From NCBI GenBank assembly GCA_964587625.1, contig CAZPLU010000008.1:5558-69557 (forward strand): DNA of 64,000 bases. The letters are read 5' to 3'. Shown here piece by piece: positions 51,021-60,100 of this stretch. This stretch comes from DAOPZJ01 sp964587625 (lineage in GTDB: Bacteria; Bacillota; Clostridia; Oscillospirales; JAKOTC01). The position numbers and the translations under genes were made by a program. Under the pieces are notes generated by a model. The model ran no database searches, had not been told where the DNA came from, and saw only the letters and a list, made by a program, of their open reading frames with translations. How positions within the stretch are numbered: the stretch's first letter is position 1; each line of letters begins with the position of its first letter.

Positions 51021-51423
51021 GATTACCTCTCTCATTCCGATACGATAAAATGCCGGAGCATTTTGTCTTGGCAGATGACGACGCCTGTCATTTTGAAACG
51101 AAACAGCCATTATGGGTAAGAGAATTATTCCAACGATTTATTATAGCGGAACATGGGGGGAATTTCAAGAAATTTCGACAATTTTCGCCGGATGATGAGA
51201 ATTTTTTCCGGGCGGTTTCATTCGCTCGGGATAAAGGATCGTTTGAAAAACCCGTTGGAAAAACGACACAACGCATGATAAAAGAGGCGGGCATTCGTTA
51301 TCGAACCGAGAATATGAAAGATATTTATAAAATTCCGAATATATTTATAGGAAAGAAACTGAAAATGAGATAAAATTGATACAATACTGGTTGATTATGC
51401 GTTTGGGAAGGAAGGTCGTTTTT
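51021..51423. other. Divergent intergenic region
   Basis: About 400 bases between the c-di-GMP gene and the homocysteine methyltransferase-like gene. It holds the minus-strand promoter at 51140-51168. I found no clear plus-strand promoter, riboswitch or small gene. Confidence 0.6.
51140..51168 (-). promoter_or_regulatory. Promoter of the c-di-GMP gene
   Basis: On the minus strand TTGAAA (51168-51163), 17-bp spacer, TATAAT (51145-51140), with about 115 bases of leader to ATG 51020. The intact promoter suggests the gene was expressed recently. Confidence 0.75.
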
Positions 51424-52311
51424 ATGCCGAAAAAAATCGTGGAAGCCGTCAAAGAGGGGAAAATATTGGTTTCGGACGGGGCCTGGGGGACTTTTTTATA
51501 CAAGAAGGGGTTAAAGCCCGGCGAATGCCCCGAGCTTTGGTGCGTCGACAGATATGACGACGTCAAAGACATCGCAAAAAGCTACATCGACGCGGGCGCG
51601 GATATGGTGGAGACCAACAGCTTCGGCGGAACTTGTTTTAAACTGCATGGATTCGGGCTGGAAAACAGAGCGGCCGAGATCAACGAAGCGGCCGCAAAGG
51701 CGTCGCGGGAAGCGGCCGGAGACAAAAACGTGATCGCCTCCATCGGCCCGACGGGGAAAATGCTGGTGATTGAGGAGGTCACGGAGGAAGAATTGTATGA
51801 CGCGTTCAAGGAACAGGCCGTCGCGCTTGAAAAGGGCGGCGCGGACGCCATCTGCATCGAGACCATGAGCGACAGGGACGAGGCCGCGATTGCCATCAAA
51901 GCGGCGAAAGAGAACACCGAGTGCGAGATCATCTGCACGTTCACCTTCGAAAAAACCAAAGCCGGGGATTACCGGACCATGATGGGCGTGTCGCCCGCGG
52001 AAGCGGCCGCCGCGGCTGTCGAAGCCGGAGCCGATGTCATCGGCGCAAACTGCGGAAACGGCATGGAGCGCATGATCGAAATCGTCCGGGAGATTCGCGG
52101 GGCGTTCCCCGACAAACCGATTTTGGTACACGCAAACGCCGGTCTGCCGGTCAATATCGACGGAAAAGACGTCTATCCCGAATCACCCGAGCGTATGGCG
52201 GGCTATGTCTCCGAGATCGTCAAGGCGGGCGCAAATATCATCGGCGGCTGCTGCGGCACGACGCCCGCGCATATCAGCGCCATCAAACAGGCGGTTTTGA
52301 ATTTGAAATAA
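51424..52311 (+). CDS. Homocysteine S-methyltransferase-family protein
   Basis: 295 residues from ATG 51424 (GGAAGG 8 bases upstream). TIM barrel of the Hcy/MetH N-terminal type. The zinc-binding cysteines Cys210 (GANCGNG) and Cys276-Cys277 (GGCCGTTP) are conserved, as is GAMGT-like DGAWGTFL near the start. Stand-alone versions pass a methyl group to homocysteine or, in anaerobes, take methyl groups to or from a corrinoid. It lies 32 bases before a MetE-like gene and upstream of the CODH/ACS genes, so use of a corrinoid-bound methyl is plausible (inference). Confidence 0.8.
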   Translation: MPKKIVEAVKEGKILVSDGAWGTFLYKKGLKPGECPELWCVDRYDDVKDIAKSYIDAGADMVETNSFGGTCFKLHGFGLENRAAEINEAAAKASREAAGDKNVIASIGPTGKMLVIEEVTEEELYDAFKEQAVALEKGGADAICIETMSDRDEAAIAIKAAKENTECEIICTFTFEKTKAGDYRTMMGVSPAEAAAAAVEAGADVIGANCGNGMERMIEIVREIRGAFPDKPILVHANAGLPVNIDGKDVYPESPERMAGYVSEIVKAGANIIGGCCGTTPAHISAIKQAVLNLK

Positions 52312-52343
52312 ATCTTATCAAAATAAATACGGGAGGATTTTTT

Positions 52344-53405
52344 ATGAAGCCCAAATTGATTTCGACCGCAATCGGCAGCATGCCGTTCGAAAACGCGGAT
52401 TTTGCCGTCAAGACCTCGCTGGACTGTTTGGACGCGCCGATTTGGCCCCAGCTTCCGCGTCTGGGGCTGAACGAGCAGATGGAGATTCAATACAGCGAGG
52501 GGATCCCCTGCGCTGTGATTGATTATGATAAAAAAAGAATGTTTATCGATACCTCCGGCGATTATTCCGAGGCGTTTGCGGAGTTTTATGAAAAATATAT
52601 AACCGCGATGGATCCCGACAGCGGGGACGGCGACTGCTCCTCCATGGCCATCAGCGGGGATTTTTCCAAGGGCATCTACGCGCTGGAAAAAGCGCTGCAG
52701 GGAAAAGACAAGCGCCCGTTTTTGAAAGTCCAGACGACGGGCCCGCTGAGCTTCGCCCTGACGATTGTGGACGAGAACAAACGTGCGATTTACTACAACG
52801 ACGAATTCAAAGACGTCATCGTCAAAGCGCTGGCGATGAAATGCCGCTGGCAGATCCAAAAATTCAAGCCCTATGCCGAAAACATCATCTGTTTTATCGA
52901 CGAGCCGATTTTGTCGGCATTCGGAAGTTCCACCTATGTCTCCGTCCAGCGGGACGACGTGGTCGCGCACCTCAAAGAAGTCATCGACGCGGTGCATGCG
53001 GACGGCGCGTTTGCGGGCATCCACTGCTGCGGCAATACCGAGTGGAGCATTTTGATCGACGCGGGCGTGGACATTGTCAACTTCGACGCGTTTGAATACG
53101 GCAAGACCATTGCGATGTACGCCGATTCCGTCAAGACGCATCTTGCAAGAGGCGGCATGCTCGCATGGGGCGTTGTGCCCACTTCAAAAGCGATTCGCGA
53201 GCAGACCGTGGAAACGCTCGAAGCGCAGCTGGAAGCCATGATGGACAATCTCGCCGCGCAGGGCATCGATAAAAACCTGATTCTCGAACAGGCGCTCATC
53301 ACCCCCTCCTGCGGCACGGGCTCGCTCGATCCCGCGGACGCCGAAAAGGTCTTTGAACTGACGAATCGACTCTCGAAGAGAATGAAAGAGAAATACGGGT
53401 TTTAA
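52344..53405 (+). CDS. Short MetE-like (core methionine synthase type) / UROD-superfamily protein
   Basis: 353 residues from ATG 52344 (GGGAGG). It covers only the catalytic barrel of MetE-type enzymes. The zinc ligands His227-x-Cys229 (IHCCGN) and Cys323 (PSCGTG) match the H-x-C ... C pattern of MetE. It lacks the N-terminal half that binds methylfolate in long MetE. Established work shows that some short core-MetE proteins take the methyl group from a corrinoid protein, and proximity to the corrinoid protein genes fits that. It may equally be an uncharacterised UROD-like methyltransferase. Confidence 0.7.
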   Translation: MKPKLISTAIGSMPFENADFAVKTSLDCLDAPIWPQLPRLGLNEQMEIQYSEGIPCAVIDYDKKRMFIDTSGDYSEAFAEFYEKYITAMDPDSGDGDCSSMAISGDFSKGIYALEKALQGKDKRPFLKVQTTGPLSFALTIVDENKRAIYYNDEFKDVIVKALAMKCRWQIQKFKPYAENIICFIDEPILSAFGSSTYVSVQRDDVVAHLKEVIDAVHADGAFAGIHCCGNTEWSILIDAGVDIVNFDAFEYGKTIAMYADSVKTHLARGGMLAWGVVPTSKAIREQTVETLEAQLEAMMDNLAAQGIDKNLILEQALITPSCGTGSLDPADAEKVFELTNRLSKRMKEKYGF

Positions 53406-53429
53406 TGTAATTGTTAAACGGACGATCTC

Positions 53430-53503
53430 GTAGGGGCGGGTTTCCATGCCCGCCCGTCAACGGGTTTCCATGCCCGCCCGTCAACGGGTTTCCATGCCCG
53501 CTG
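53430..53503. repeat. Family-A repeat expanded into a 24-bp tandem array
   Basis: After GTAGGGG, the 24-bp unit CGGGTTTCCATGCCCGCCCG (then TCAA) occurs at 53437-53460 and 53461-53484 and partly at 53485-53503. Each unit is itself a GC-rich hairpin. Confidence 0.9.
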
Positions 53504-53532
53504 CGTGTGCGCCCGACAAAATGGAAACGCCA

Positions 53533-53555
53533 ACGGGCGATTTCGAATCGCCCGT
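53533..53555. repeat. Perfect 9-bp palindrome in the cooC leader region
   Basis: ACGGGCGAT (53533-53541), TTCGA loop, ATCGCCCGT (53547-53555), about 60 bases before the first CooC-type gene. Likely another interspersed palindrome; it could also end the upstream transcript. Confidence 0.6.
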
Positions 53556-53616
53556 ACAGTACGCATGCGAGTACAATTTGAAATTGCAATTCCGACCGAG
53601 CAAGGAGAAATAAACC

Positions 53617-54393
53617 ATGAAAATAGCCATTTCCGGCAAGGGCGGCGTCGGCAAATCGACGATCGCCGGTGCGCTTGCGCTCTATTTTGCGCAAAAGGGC
53701 AACAAAGTGCTTGCGCTCGACGCCGATCCGGACGCCAATCTCGCCAGAGCGCTGGGGATTCCCGAGGAGGAACAGGGTAAAATCGTCCCGATCTCCCGCC
53801 AAATCGCGTTGATCGAAGAGCGGACCGGCGCAAAAGTCGCGCAGTACGGGCAGGTCTTCAAGCTCAACCCGGAAGTGAAGGATGTGGCGGACGGGTATGC
53901 CTATCCCTACAAAGGGATATCTCTGCTGGTGCTCGGGGCCGTAAAAACCGGCGGCAGCGGCTGCGCCTGCCCCGAAAACACGTTTATCAAGGCGCTTGTG
54001 ACCGATTTGGTGTTATATAAAAACGAGACGCTGATCATGGATATGGAGGCGGGCATCGAGCATCTCGGGCGCGCGACGGCAACCGGCGTGGACGTGATGA
54101 TCGTGGTCGTCGAACCGGGTCAGCGCTCGGTAGACAGCGCGAAAACCATCCTGCGCATGGCCGAGGAAATCGGCTTGAACAATATCGTGCTGGTCGGCAA
54201 CAAGGCGGCGAACCGGGCGGACGAGGACTTTATCCGCAACGCTTTCCCGGGTCGGGAGATCGCCACGATTCTGCCCTATTCGGAGGCCGTGAGGAGCGCA
54301 GACCGGGAAGGTAAATCCGTTTTGGACGGCACAGACGCGGTTTTGTCGGCGAAATTGCAAGAATTATTCGCAAGGATTGAACGTGAAAAATAA
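53617..54393 (+). CDS. cooC: CooC-type nickel-insertion ATPase, first copy
   Basis: 258 residues, MinD/ParA-like. Deviant P-loop GKGGVGKST (8-16) and the CooC metal-binding Cys116-x-Cys118 (SGCACPEN) are present; VVVEPGQRSVDSA and NKAANRADED fit the family. CooC dimers bind Ni2+ between their CxC motifs and load it into CODH or acetyl-CoA synthase. CAAGGAG precedes the start. A second, diverged copy follows; one probably serves CODH and the other ACS (the AcsF role). Confidence 0.9.
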   Translation: MKIAISGKGGVGKSTIAGALALYFAQKGNKVLALDADPDANLARALGIPEEEQGKIVPISRQIALIEERTGAKVAQYGQVFKLNPEVKDVADGYAYPYKGISLLVLGAVKTGGSGCACPENTFIKALVTDLVLYKNETLIMDMEAGIEHLGRATATGVDVMIVVVEPGQRSVDSAKTILRMAEEIGLNNIVLVGNKAANRADEDFIRNAFPGREIATILPYSEAVRSADREGKSVLDGTDAVLSAKLQELFARIEREK

Positions 54394-54428
54394 AATTTTT
54401 CACGCGGCTTGCAGAAAGGAATAAACAT

Positions 54429-55178
54429 ATGGGACGTATTATCGCGGTATCGGGCAAGGGCGGCGTCGGCAAGACGACGATTTCCGGCTTGATCATCAAA
54501 CAACTGATCGAAAACGGCAAGACCCCGGTGTTGGCCATCGACGCCGACCCAAACAGCTGCCTGGACGCGGCGCTGGGCGTCACGGTCGAAAAAACCGTGG
54601 GCGGCGTACGCGAACAAGTCCGGGAAGAGACGCAAAAAGGGCTTGCGGGCATCTCCAAACAGGAATTGCTTCGGCTGAACATCGAAGAGAGTTTGGTGGA
54701 ATCGGACAAATTCGACCTGATTGCGATGGGCAGACCGGAGGGACCGGGCTGTTATTGTTATGCCAACAATGTGCTCAAGTCCGTGATCGCGGAGATCGCC
54801 GGCCAATATCCGTATGTCGTGCTCGACAACGAGGCGGGGTTGGAGAATTTGTCGCGCAGAATCGTGCAAAAAGTGGACGTGCTGATTTTAATTTCCGACC
54901 CGTCCAACGCGGGACTGAACACCTTGAGCCGCCTGCACGCGCTTGCGCTGGATATGGAGATCGAATACGATAAACTGGTGATCATCGTCAACCGCGTGCG
55001 CGGGGAACTGCCGCTCAAGGCCGAACAAATCAAAGCGGAAACGCGGGCGGATGAGGTGATCGCGCTGCCGGACGACGCCGAGATCGCGGCTTTCGCCGAA
55101 CAGGGCAGGGGTCTGTTTGAACTGACCAAAAAGAACGAGACGGCGGATATCATCGGCCGGTTTGTTCGAAAATTTTAG
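54429..55178 (+). CDS. CooC/AcsF-type nickel-insertion ATPase, second copy
   Basis: 249 residues with P-loop GKGGVGKTT (9-17) and Cys108-x-Cys110 in GPGCYCYANN. Compared with the first copy the sequence around the P-loop and CxC is conserved, the rest is diverged, so the two are old paralogues. It ends 9 bases before the CODH gene. Which paralogue matures the A-cluster and which the C-cluster cannot be told from sequence alone. Confidence 0.85.
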   Translation: MGRIIAVSGKGGVGKTTISGLIIKQLIENGKTPVLAIDADPNSCLDAALGVTVEKTVGGVREQVREETQKGLAGISKQELLRLNIEESLVESDKFDLIAMGRPEGPGCYCYANNVLKSVIAEIAGQYPYVVLDNEAGLENLSRRIVQKVDVLILISDPSNAGLNTLSRLHALALDMEIEYDKLVIIVNRVRGELPLKAEQIKAETRADEVIALPDDAEIAAFAEQGRGLFELTKKNETADIIGRFVRKF

Positions 55179-55187
55179 GTGAAGTAG

Positions 55188-57146
55188 GTGCAATCATTGG
55201 CGACAGAGTTTGAGGGTTTGAAAAACAGGGTTTGTGACGGCGCTTCACTTGACATGCTGGTAAAAGCGCAGATTGAATGTGTCGAGACCTGTTTTGACCG
55301 CATGGATTCGCAAAAAAATCAATGCAGCTTCGGAAAAAGCGGCGTCTGCTGCCGCAACTGCCATATGGGCCCGTGCCGCATCACGCCCAAAGCGCCCAAG
55401 GGCGTTTGCGGCGCCGACGCGGACACCATTGTGGCGCGCAATTTTTTACGGTCTGTTGCGGCCGGCACGGCGACCCACTCGGATCACGGCCGGCATCTGG
55501 TGCTGCGGTTGAAAAAGGTGGCGCAGGGACACGGCAACGGATATGCCATCAAAGACGAAAAGGCGCTTTGGTACGCGGCTGATCTGTACAAAATCGACCG
55601 GGAGGGGCGCACAAAAGAAGAAGTGGCGCTCGATTTGGCGAATTTGCTGCTCAACGAGTTTTCCTCCCAGGAAGAGCCGTTAAAAACGTTGGATTTGGCG
55701 CCCGTCAAACGCAAAGGTGTCTGGAACGCCAACGATGTGATGCCGCTCGGCATCGACCGCATGGTCGTCGAGGCCTTACACAGAACGACGATGGGCGTGG
55801 ATCATGATTATAAAAACTTATTGATGCACGCGTTCCGCACCGCGCTCGCGGACGGATGGGGCGGCTCCAGAGCGGCCTCGATCGTATCGGATATTTTGTT
55901 CGGTTCGCCCGCTCCGGTTAAAAGCCGGGCCAATTTGGGCGTGTTGAAAGAGGAGACGGTCAACATCATCATCCACGGGCATGAACCCGAGCTCTCGGAA
56001 ATGCTGACCGTCGCGGTACAGGACCCCGAAGTGCTTGAATACGCCGAGGCAAAGGGCGCGCGGGGCATTACGCTCGCGGGCATCTGCTGCACCGCCAATG
56101 AAATTTTGATGCGCCACGGCGTACCGGTCGCGGGAAATCTGCTGCAGCAGGAACTCGCCATCGTCACCGGCGCGGTGGAGATGATGATCATCGACGTGCA
56201 GTGCTGCATGCCGAGTTTGCCCGATGTGGCGAAGTCCTATCACACCGAAGTCGTTTCGACGACGCCCATCGCAAAGACCATCGGCGCGACGCATTTGAAT
56301 TTGGACGAGGAGTTTCCGTTGAAGTCCGCCAAGGAACTGGTGATGCGCGCGATAGACAACTATAAAAACCGCGACCCGAAAAAGGTGTCGATCCCGAAGC
56401 AGAGCGAGCCGATGGTCGCGGGGTTCAGCGTGAATGCCGTCAAATATATGCTGGGCGGAAAGTTCAGGGCGTCCTTCCGACCCCTCAACGATGCGATCAT
56501 CGCAAACAGAGTCACGGGCATCGTCGGCATCGTCGGCTGCAACAATCCCAAGACCAAGATGGACGAATACACCAACATTTTGACCAAAGAGCTGATCGCA
56601 CGAAATGTGCTGATATTAAAAACGGGCTGTGCCGCCATCGCTTCCGGGAAAGCGGGTATGCTCAAGCCCGAGGTCGGTTTGGAGATGGCCGGGGACGGTC
56701 TGCGTGAAATCTGCGAGACCGTCGGAATCCCGCCGGTTTTACATATGGGCAGCTGCGTGGATAACTCGCGCATCCTCGAGGCGGCGACCGAGGTGGTGCT
56801 CGAGGGCGGTCTGGGCGACGACCTCTCGATGGTTCCGGCCGTCGGCGTCGCGCCCGAGTGGATGAGCGAAAAAGCGATTGCCATCGGCAGCTATTTCGTC
56901 GCGTCCGGCGTGGACGTCATCCTCGGACATCCGTTTTACACCTCCGGCTCCGAAAAGGTCACCAAATTTTTAAACGAGGACGCGACAGATCTGTTCGGCG
57001 CCTCCTTCCATGTCTGCGAGGATCCGATGGCGGCGGTCGAATTGATCATGAAACTGCTCAACGACGCGCGCGACAAACTCGGCATCAACAAAAAGACCGA
57101 ACGCAAGCTCTACGATATGAAAGACAGGAGGGGCATGGATGTCTAA
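55188..57146 (+). CDS. acsA: Anaerobic carbon-monoxide dehydrogenase catalytic subunit
   Basis: 652 residues from a GTG start. The N-terminal cluster ligands lie in CVETCFDRMDSQKNQCSFGKSG-type spacing (Cys near 28, 32, 45) and CCRNCHMGPC. C-cluster ligands are spread through GICCTANE, IDVQCCMPS, GIVGCNNP, LKTGCAAIA and HMGSCVDNSR. This is the Ni,Fe-CODH that reduces CO2 to CO. It overlaps the ACS gene by 8 bases, so CO made here is likely passed straight to the following enzyme as in the Moorella complex. Confidence 0.95.
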   Translation: MQSLATEFEGLKNRVCDGASLDMLVKAQIECVETCFDRMDSQKNQCSFGKSGVCCRNCHMGPCRITPKAPKGVCGADADTIVARNFLRSVAAGTATHSDHGRHLVLRLKKVAQGHGNGYAIKDEKALWYAADLYKIDREGRTKEEVALDLANLLLNEFSSQEEPLKTLDLAPVKRKGVWNANDVMPLGIDRMVVEALHRTTMGVDHDYKNLLMHAFRTALADGWGGSRAASIVSDILFGSPAPVKSRANLGVLKEETVNIIIHGHEPELSEMLTVAVQDPEVLEYAEAKGARGITLAGICCTANEILMRHGVPVAGNLLQQELAIVTGAVEMMIIDVQCCMPSLPDVAKSYHTEVVSTTPIAKTIGATHLNLDEEFPLKSAKELVMRAIDNYKNRDPKKVSIPKQSEPMVAGFSVNAVKYMLGGKFRASFRPLNDAIIANRVTGIVGIVGCNNPKTKMDEYTNILTKELIARNVLILKTGCAAIASGKAGMLKPEVGLEMAGDGLREICETVGIPPVLHMGSCVDNSRILEAATEVVLEGGLGDDLSMVPAVGVAPEWMSEKAIAIGSYFVASGVDVILGHPFYTSGSEKVTKFLNEDATDLFGASFHVCEDPMAAVELIMKLLNDARDKLGINKKTERKLYDMKDRRGMDV

Positions 57147-60100
57147 GCTGATTTGTACAAACGCGATTGACGGCGCCGTCGAATGGGTCGTCAAAGCGGA
57201 GATGATGGTGCAAAAATCCATTGCGGAAAAAGGCGAGAGCTGCCCCGTCTCATTCCCGCATACCAACTATTATCTGCCGGTGATTTATTCGTTCACCGGA
57301 AAGAAGATGCAGACACTGGGCGATCTGCGGGAAATCTTGAAAGACGCCAGAGAACTCCTGCCCGCGCGGCCCACAGACGAGGTTTGGCTGCCGTATTTGG
57401 GCAATACATTGGACGCGGGCGTCGCCGCCCTGTTTGCCTGCGAGGTGATTGAGGCCTGCAAATATGTCATCGGACCCAATCCCGTGGACGGCATCTGGCT
57501 GGGTGCCGCGAGCGATGTGATCATGCGCGAGCGCGGCATCGAATTTGTCGACGGCACCGCGCCGGGCTTCGCGGCCATCACGGGCGCCGCACCCGACAAC
57601 GCCACGGCGGTCAAAATCGCCAAAGAACTCCAGCAAAAAAACATCTATGTGTTCATGGGCGGCAGCACGAACGGCAAGCAGTTTGCCGAGCAATTGGCGG
57701 AGGAGGGCGTGCAGCTGGGTTGGGAAACCCGTCTGGTTCCCTTCGGGAGCGACGTGTCGGCGCTGATTTACGCGTTGGGCTTCGCGAGCCGCGCGGCGCT
57801 CTCGTTCGGCGGCGTCAAACCGGGCGATTTCGCCGCGAACCTCAAGTACAATAAAAACCGGATTTTCGCCTTCGTTATGGCGTTCGGCGAGGTCACGCCG
57901 GATAAATACGCGGCGGCGGCCGGTGCGCTCAATTACGGATTCCCCACAGTCGCCGATACCGACATCCCCGAAATTTTACCGACGGGCATCTGCACCTATG
58001 AGCATGTTGTCTCGAATGTCCCGCATGACCAGATGGTCACAAAAGCGCTCGAAGTGCGCGGCTGCAAGATCAAAGTCGTCGATGTGCCGGTTCCCGTTGC
58101 GTACGGCCCCGCGTTTGAGGGGGAGCGGATCCGCAAGGGAGATGTGCATGCGGAATTCGGCGGAAATAAATCGCCCTGCTTCGAGTTTGTCACCAGCGTG
58201 GAGACCGATCAGATCAACGACGGCGAAATCGAAATCATCGGGCCCGATCTCGACACGGTCGAGCCGGGGACCGTGCTGCCGCTCGCGATCTGGGTCGAGG
58301 TGGCCGGAAGAAAGATGCAGACCGATTTTGAGCCGATTTTGGAACGCCAGATCCACCATCTGGTCAACGGGGCGGAGGGCATCTGGCATATGGGCCAGCG
58401 CGACATCGTCTGGACGAGGGTTTCGAAAGACGGTTACGCGAAAGGCCTCCGGCTGCGGCATTACGGCGACATCATCCACGCTCGGTTTTTGGCGGATTAC
58501 CCGGCGATTGTCGATAAAGTAAAAGTGACATTGATCACCGATCAACAGGAAGTGGAGAGCCGCTTAAAGATTGCGCGCAAGGTCTATGACGAGCGCAACC
58601 GCCGTCTCGAAGCGATGACGGACGAGTCGGTGGACACATTTTATTCCTGCCTGCTGTGTCAATCGTTTGCGCCCAACCATGTCTGCGTCATCACGCCCGA
58701 ACGGCTCGGGCTGTGCGGCGCGTATAACTGGCTGGACGGCAAGGCGGCCTATGAGATCGACGAGACCGGCCCCAATCAGCCGCTGAAAAAGGGCGAGTGC
58801 TTAGATGCGCGCAAGGGCATCTGGAAGGGCGTTAACGACTATGTCTACGCCAACAGCCACAAGACGGTCGATTCATTTTCCGCCTATTCGGTCATGGATC
58901 ACCCGATGACGAGCTGCGGCTGCTTTGAAGCGATCGTCGCGTTCGTACCCGAGTGCAACGGGCTGATGGTGGTCAACCGCGAATTCCCGGGTGAAACCCC
59001 CGTCGGCATGACATTCTCCACCTTGGCGGGCAGCGTCGGCGGCGGGCAGCAGACCCCCGGTTTCATCGGCTGCGGCAAGATGTATTTGACTTCCAAAAAG
59101 TTCGTTTCGGCGGAGGGCGGCTTCAAACGGCTGGTCTGGATGCCGAAGGAACTGAAGGAATTATTAAAAAACGACCTTGCTCTGCGTTTTTCGGAAATGG
59201 AAATGCCCGAATTGTTCGACATGATCGCCGACGAGACCGTCGCGACCAGCGCCGAAGAAGTCAGGGCCTATATGGAAAAAGTCAAGCATCCCGCGCTCGG
59301 GATGGAAGATATGCGGATCTATTTAGAGTCCTCGGACGAGGCCGTAACGGCTGCGGCACCGACAAAACAAACGGCAGCCCCCGCGGAGGAAGCCCCTGCT
59401 GCGGCGGAAAACAAGAACGCTGAGAAGCAGGCGCCGGCTGTCACACAAATTGATATTGACGCCATCAGAGCAAAACTCGCCGACGAGGTGCGGGCTTCGG
59501 TGACAAAGGATGTCGTGTCGAGCATCATCGACGTGCTGGCGGAAAAATTCTTGGGTAAAGCCCCCGCTGTTCCGACCGCTCGGGAAACGGCGCCGAAACA
59601 AGCGGAAATCGCCGCACCCGAGGCGAGCGCGGCGGAGCGGATCGCGGAGATCAAATCGTTCCCCGTGCGCAAAGAAAAATGCGAATTTCCCGTGTTCGCC
59701 GTCAAGCTCGGCAACACCAAAGCCGAGGGCGGAACGCGCACCAAGACCTATACCGTCGGCGGCGAGACCTGCATGCCCTTCCACCTGTGGGAGGGGGAGA
59801 TGCCCAACCGCCCGCTCGTCGCGATGGAGGTGTTCGACGTCGTCGGCGCGAAATACCCCGAGGCGCTGAGGGAGATTTTCAAAGACGTGCTGCACGACCC
59901 CGCCGCGATGGCAAAGGTCTGCGTCGAGCAATACGGCGCGGATCTGATCAGCGTCCGTCTGGACGGCACGCACCCCGAGCGCGGAAACAAAACCGCGCAT
60001 GAGGCGGTCGAGCTGGTGCAGTCGGTGCTGAAAGCGGTCGGCGTGCCGCTGATCATCACCGGACACAACCATTTTGAAAAGAACAACGAGGTCTTGAAAG

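Noticed and set aside
51021..51423. Cobalamin or SAM riboswitch before the methyltransferase genes
   Set aside because: I could not find a B12-box (GCCACTG-like) or SAM-I core in the region.
53430..53503. Possible CRISPR array
   Set aside because: Units are directly adjacent with no variable spacers and there are only 2.8 of them; no cas genes are nearby.
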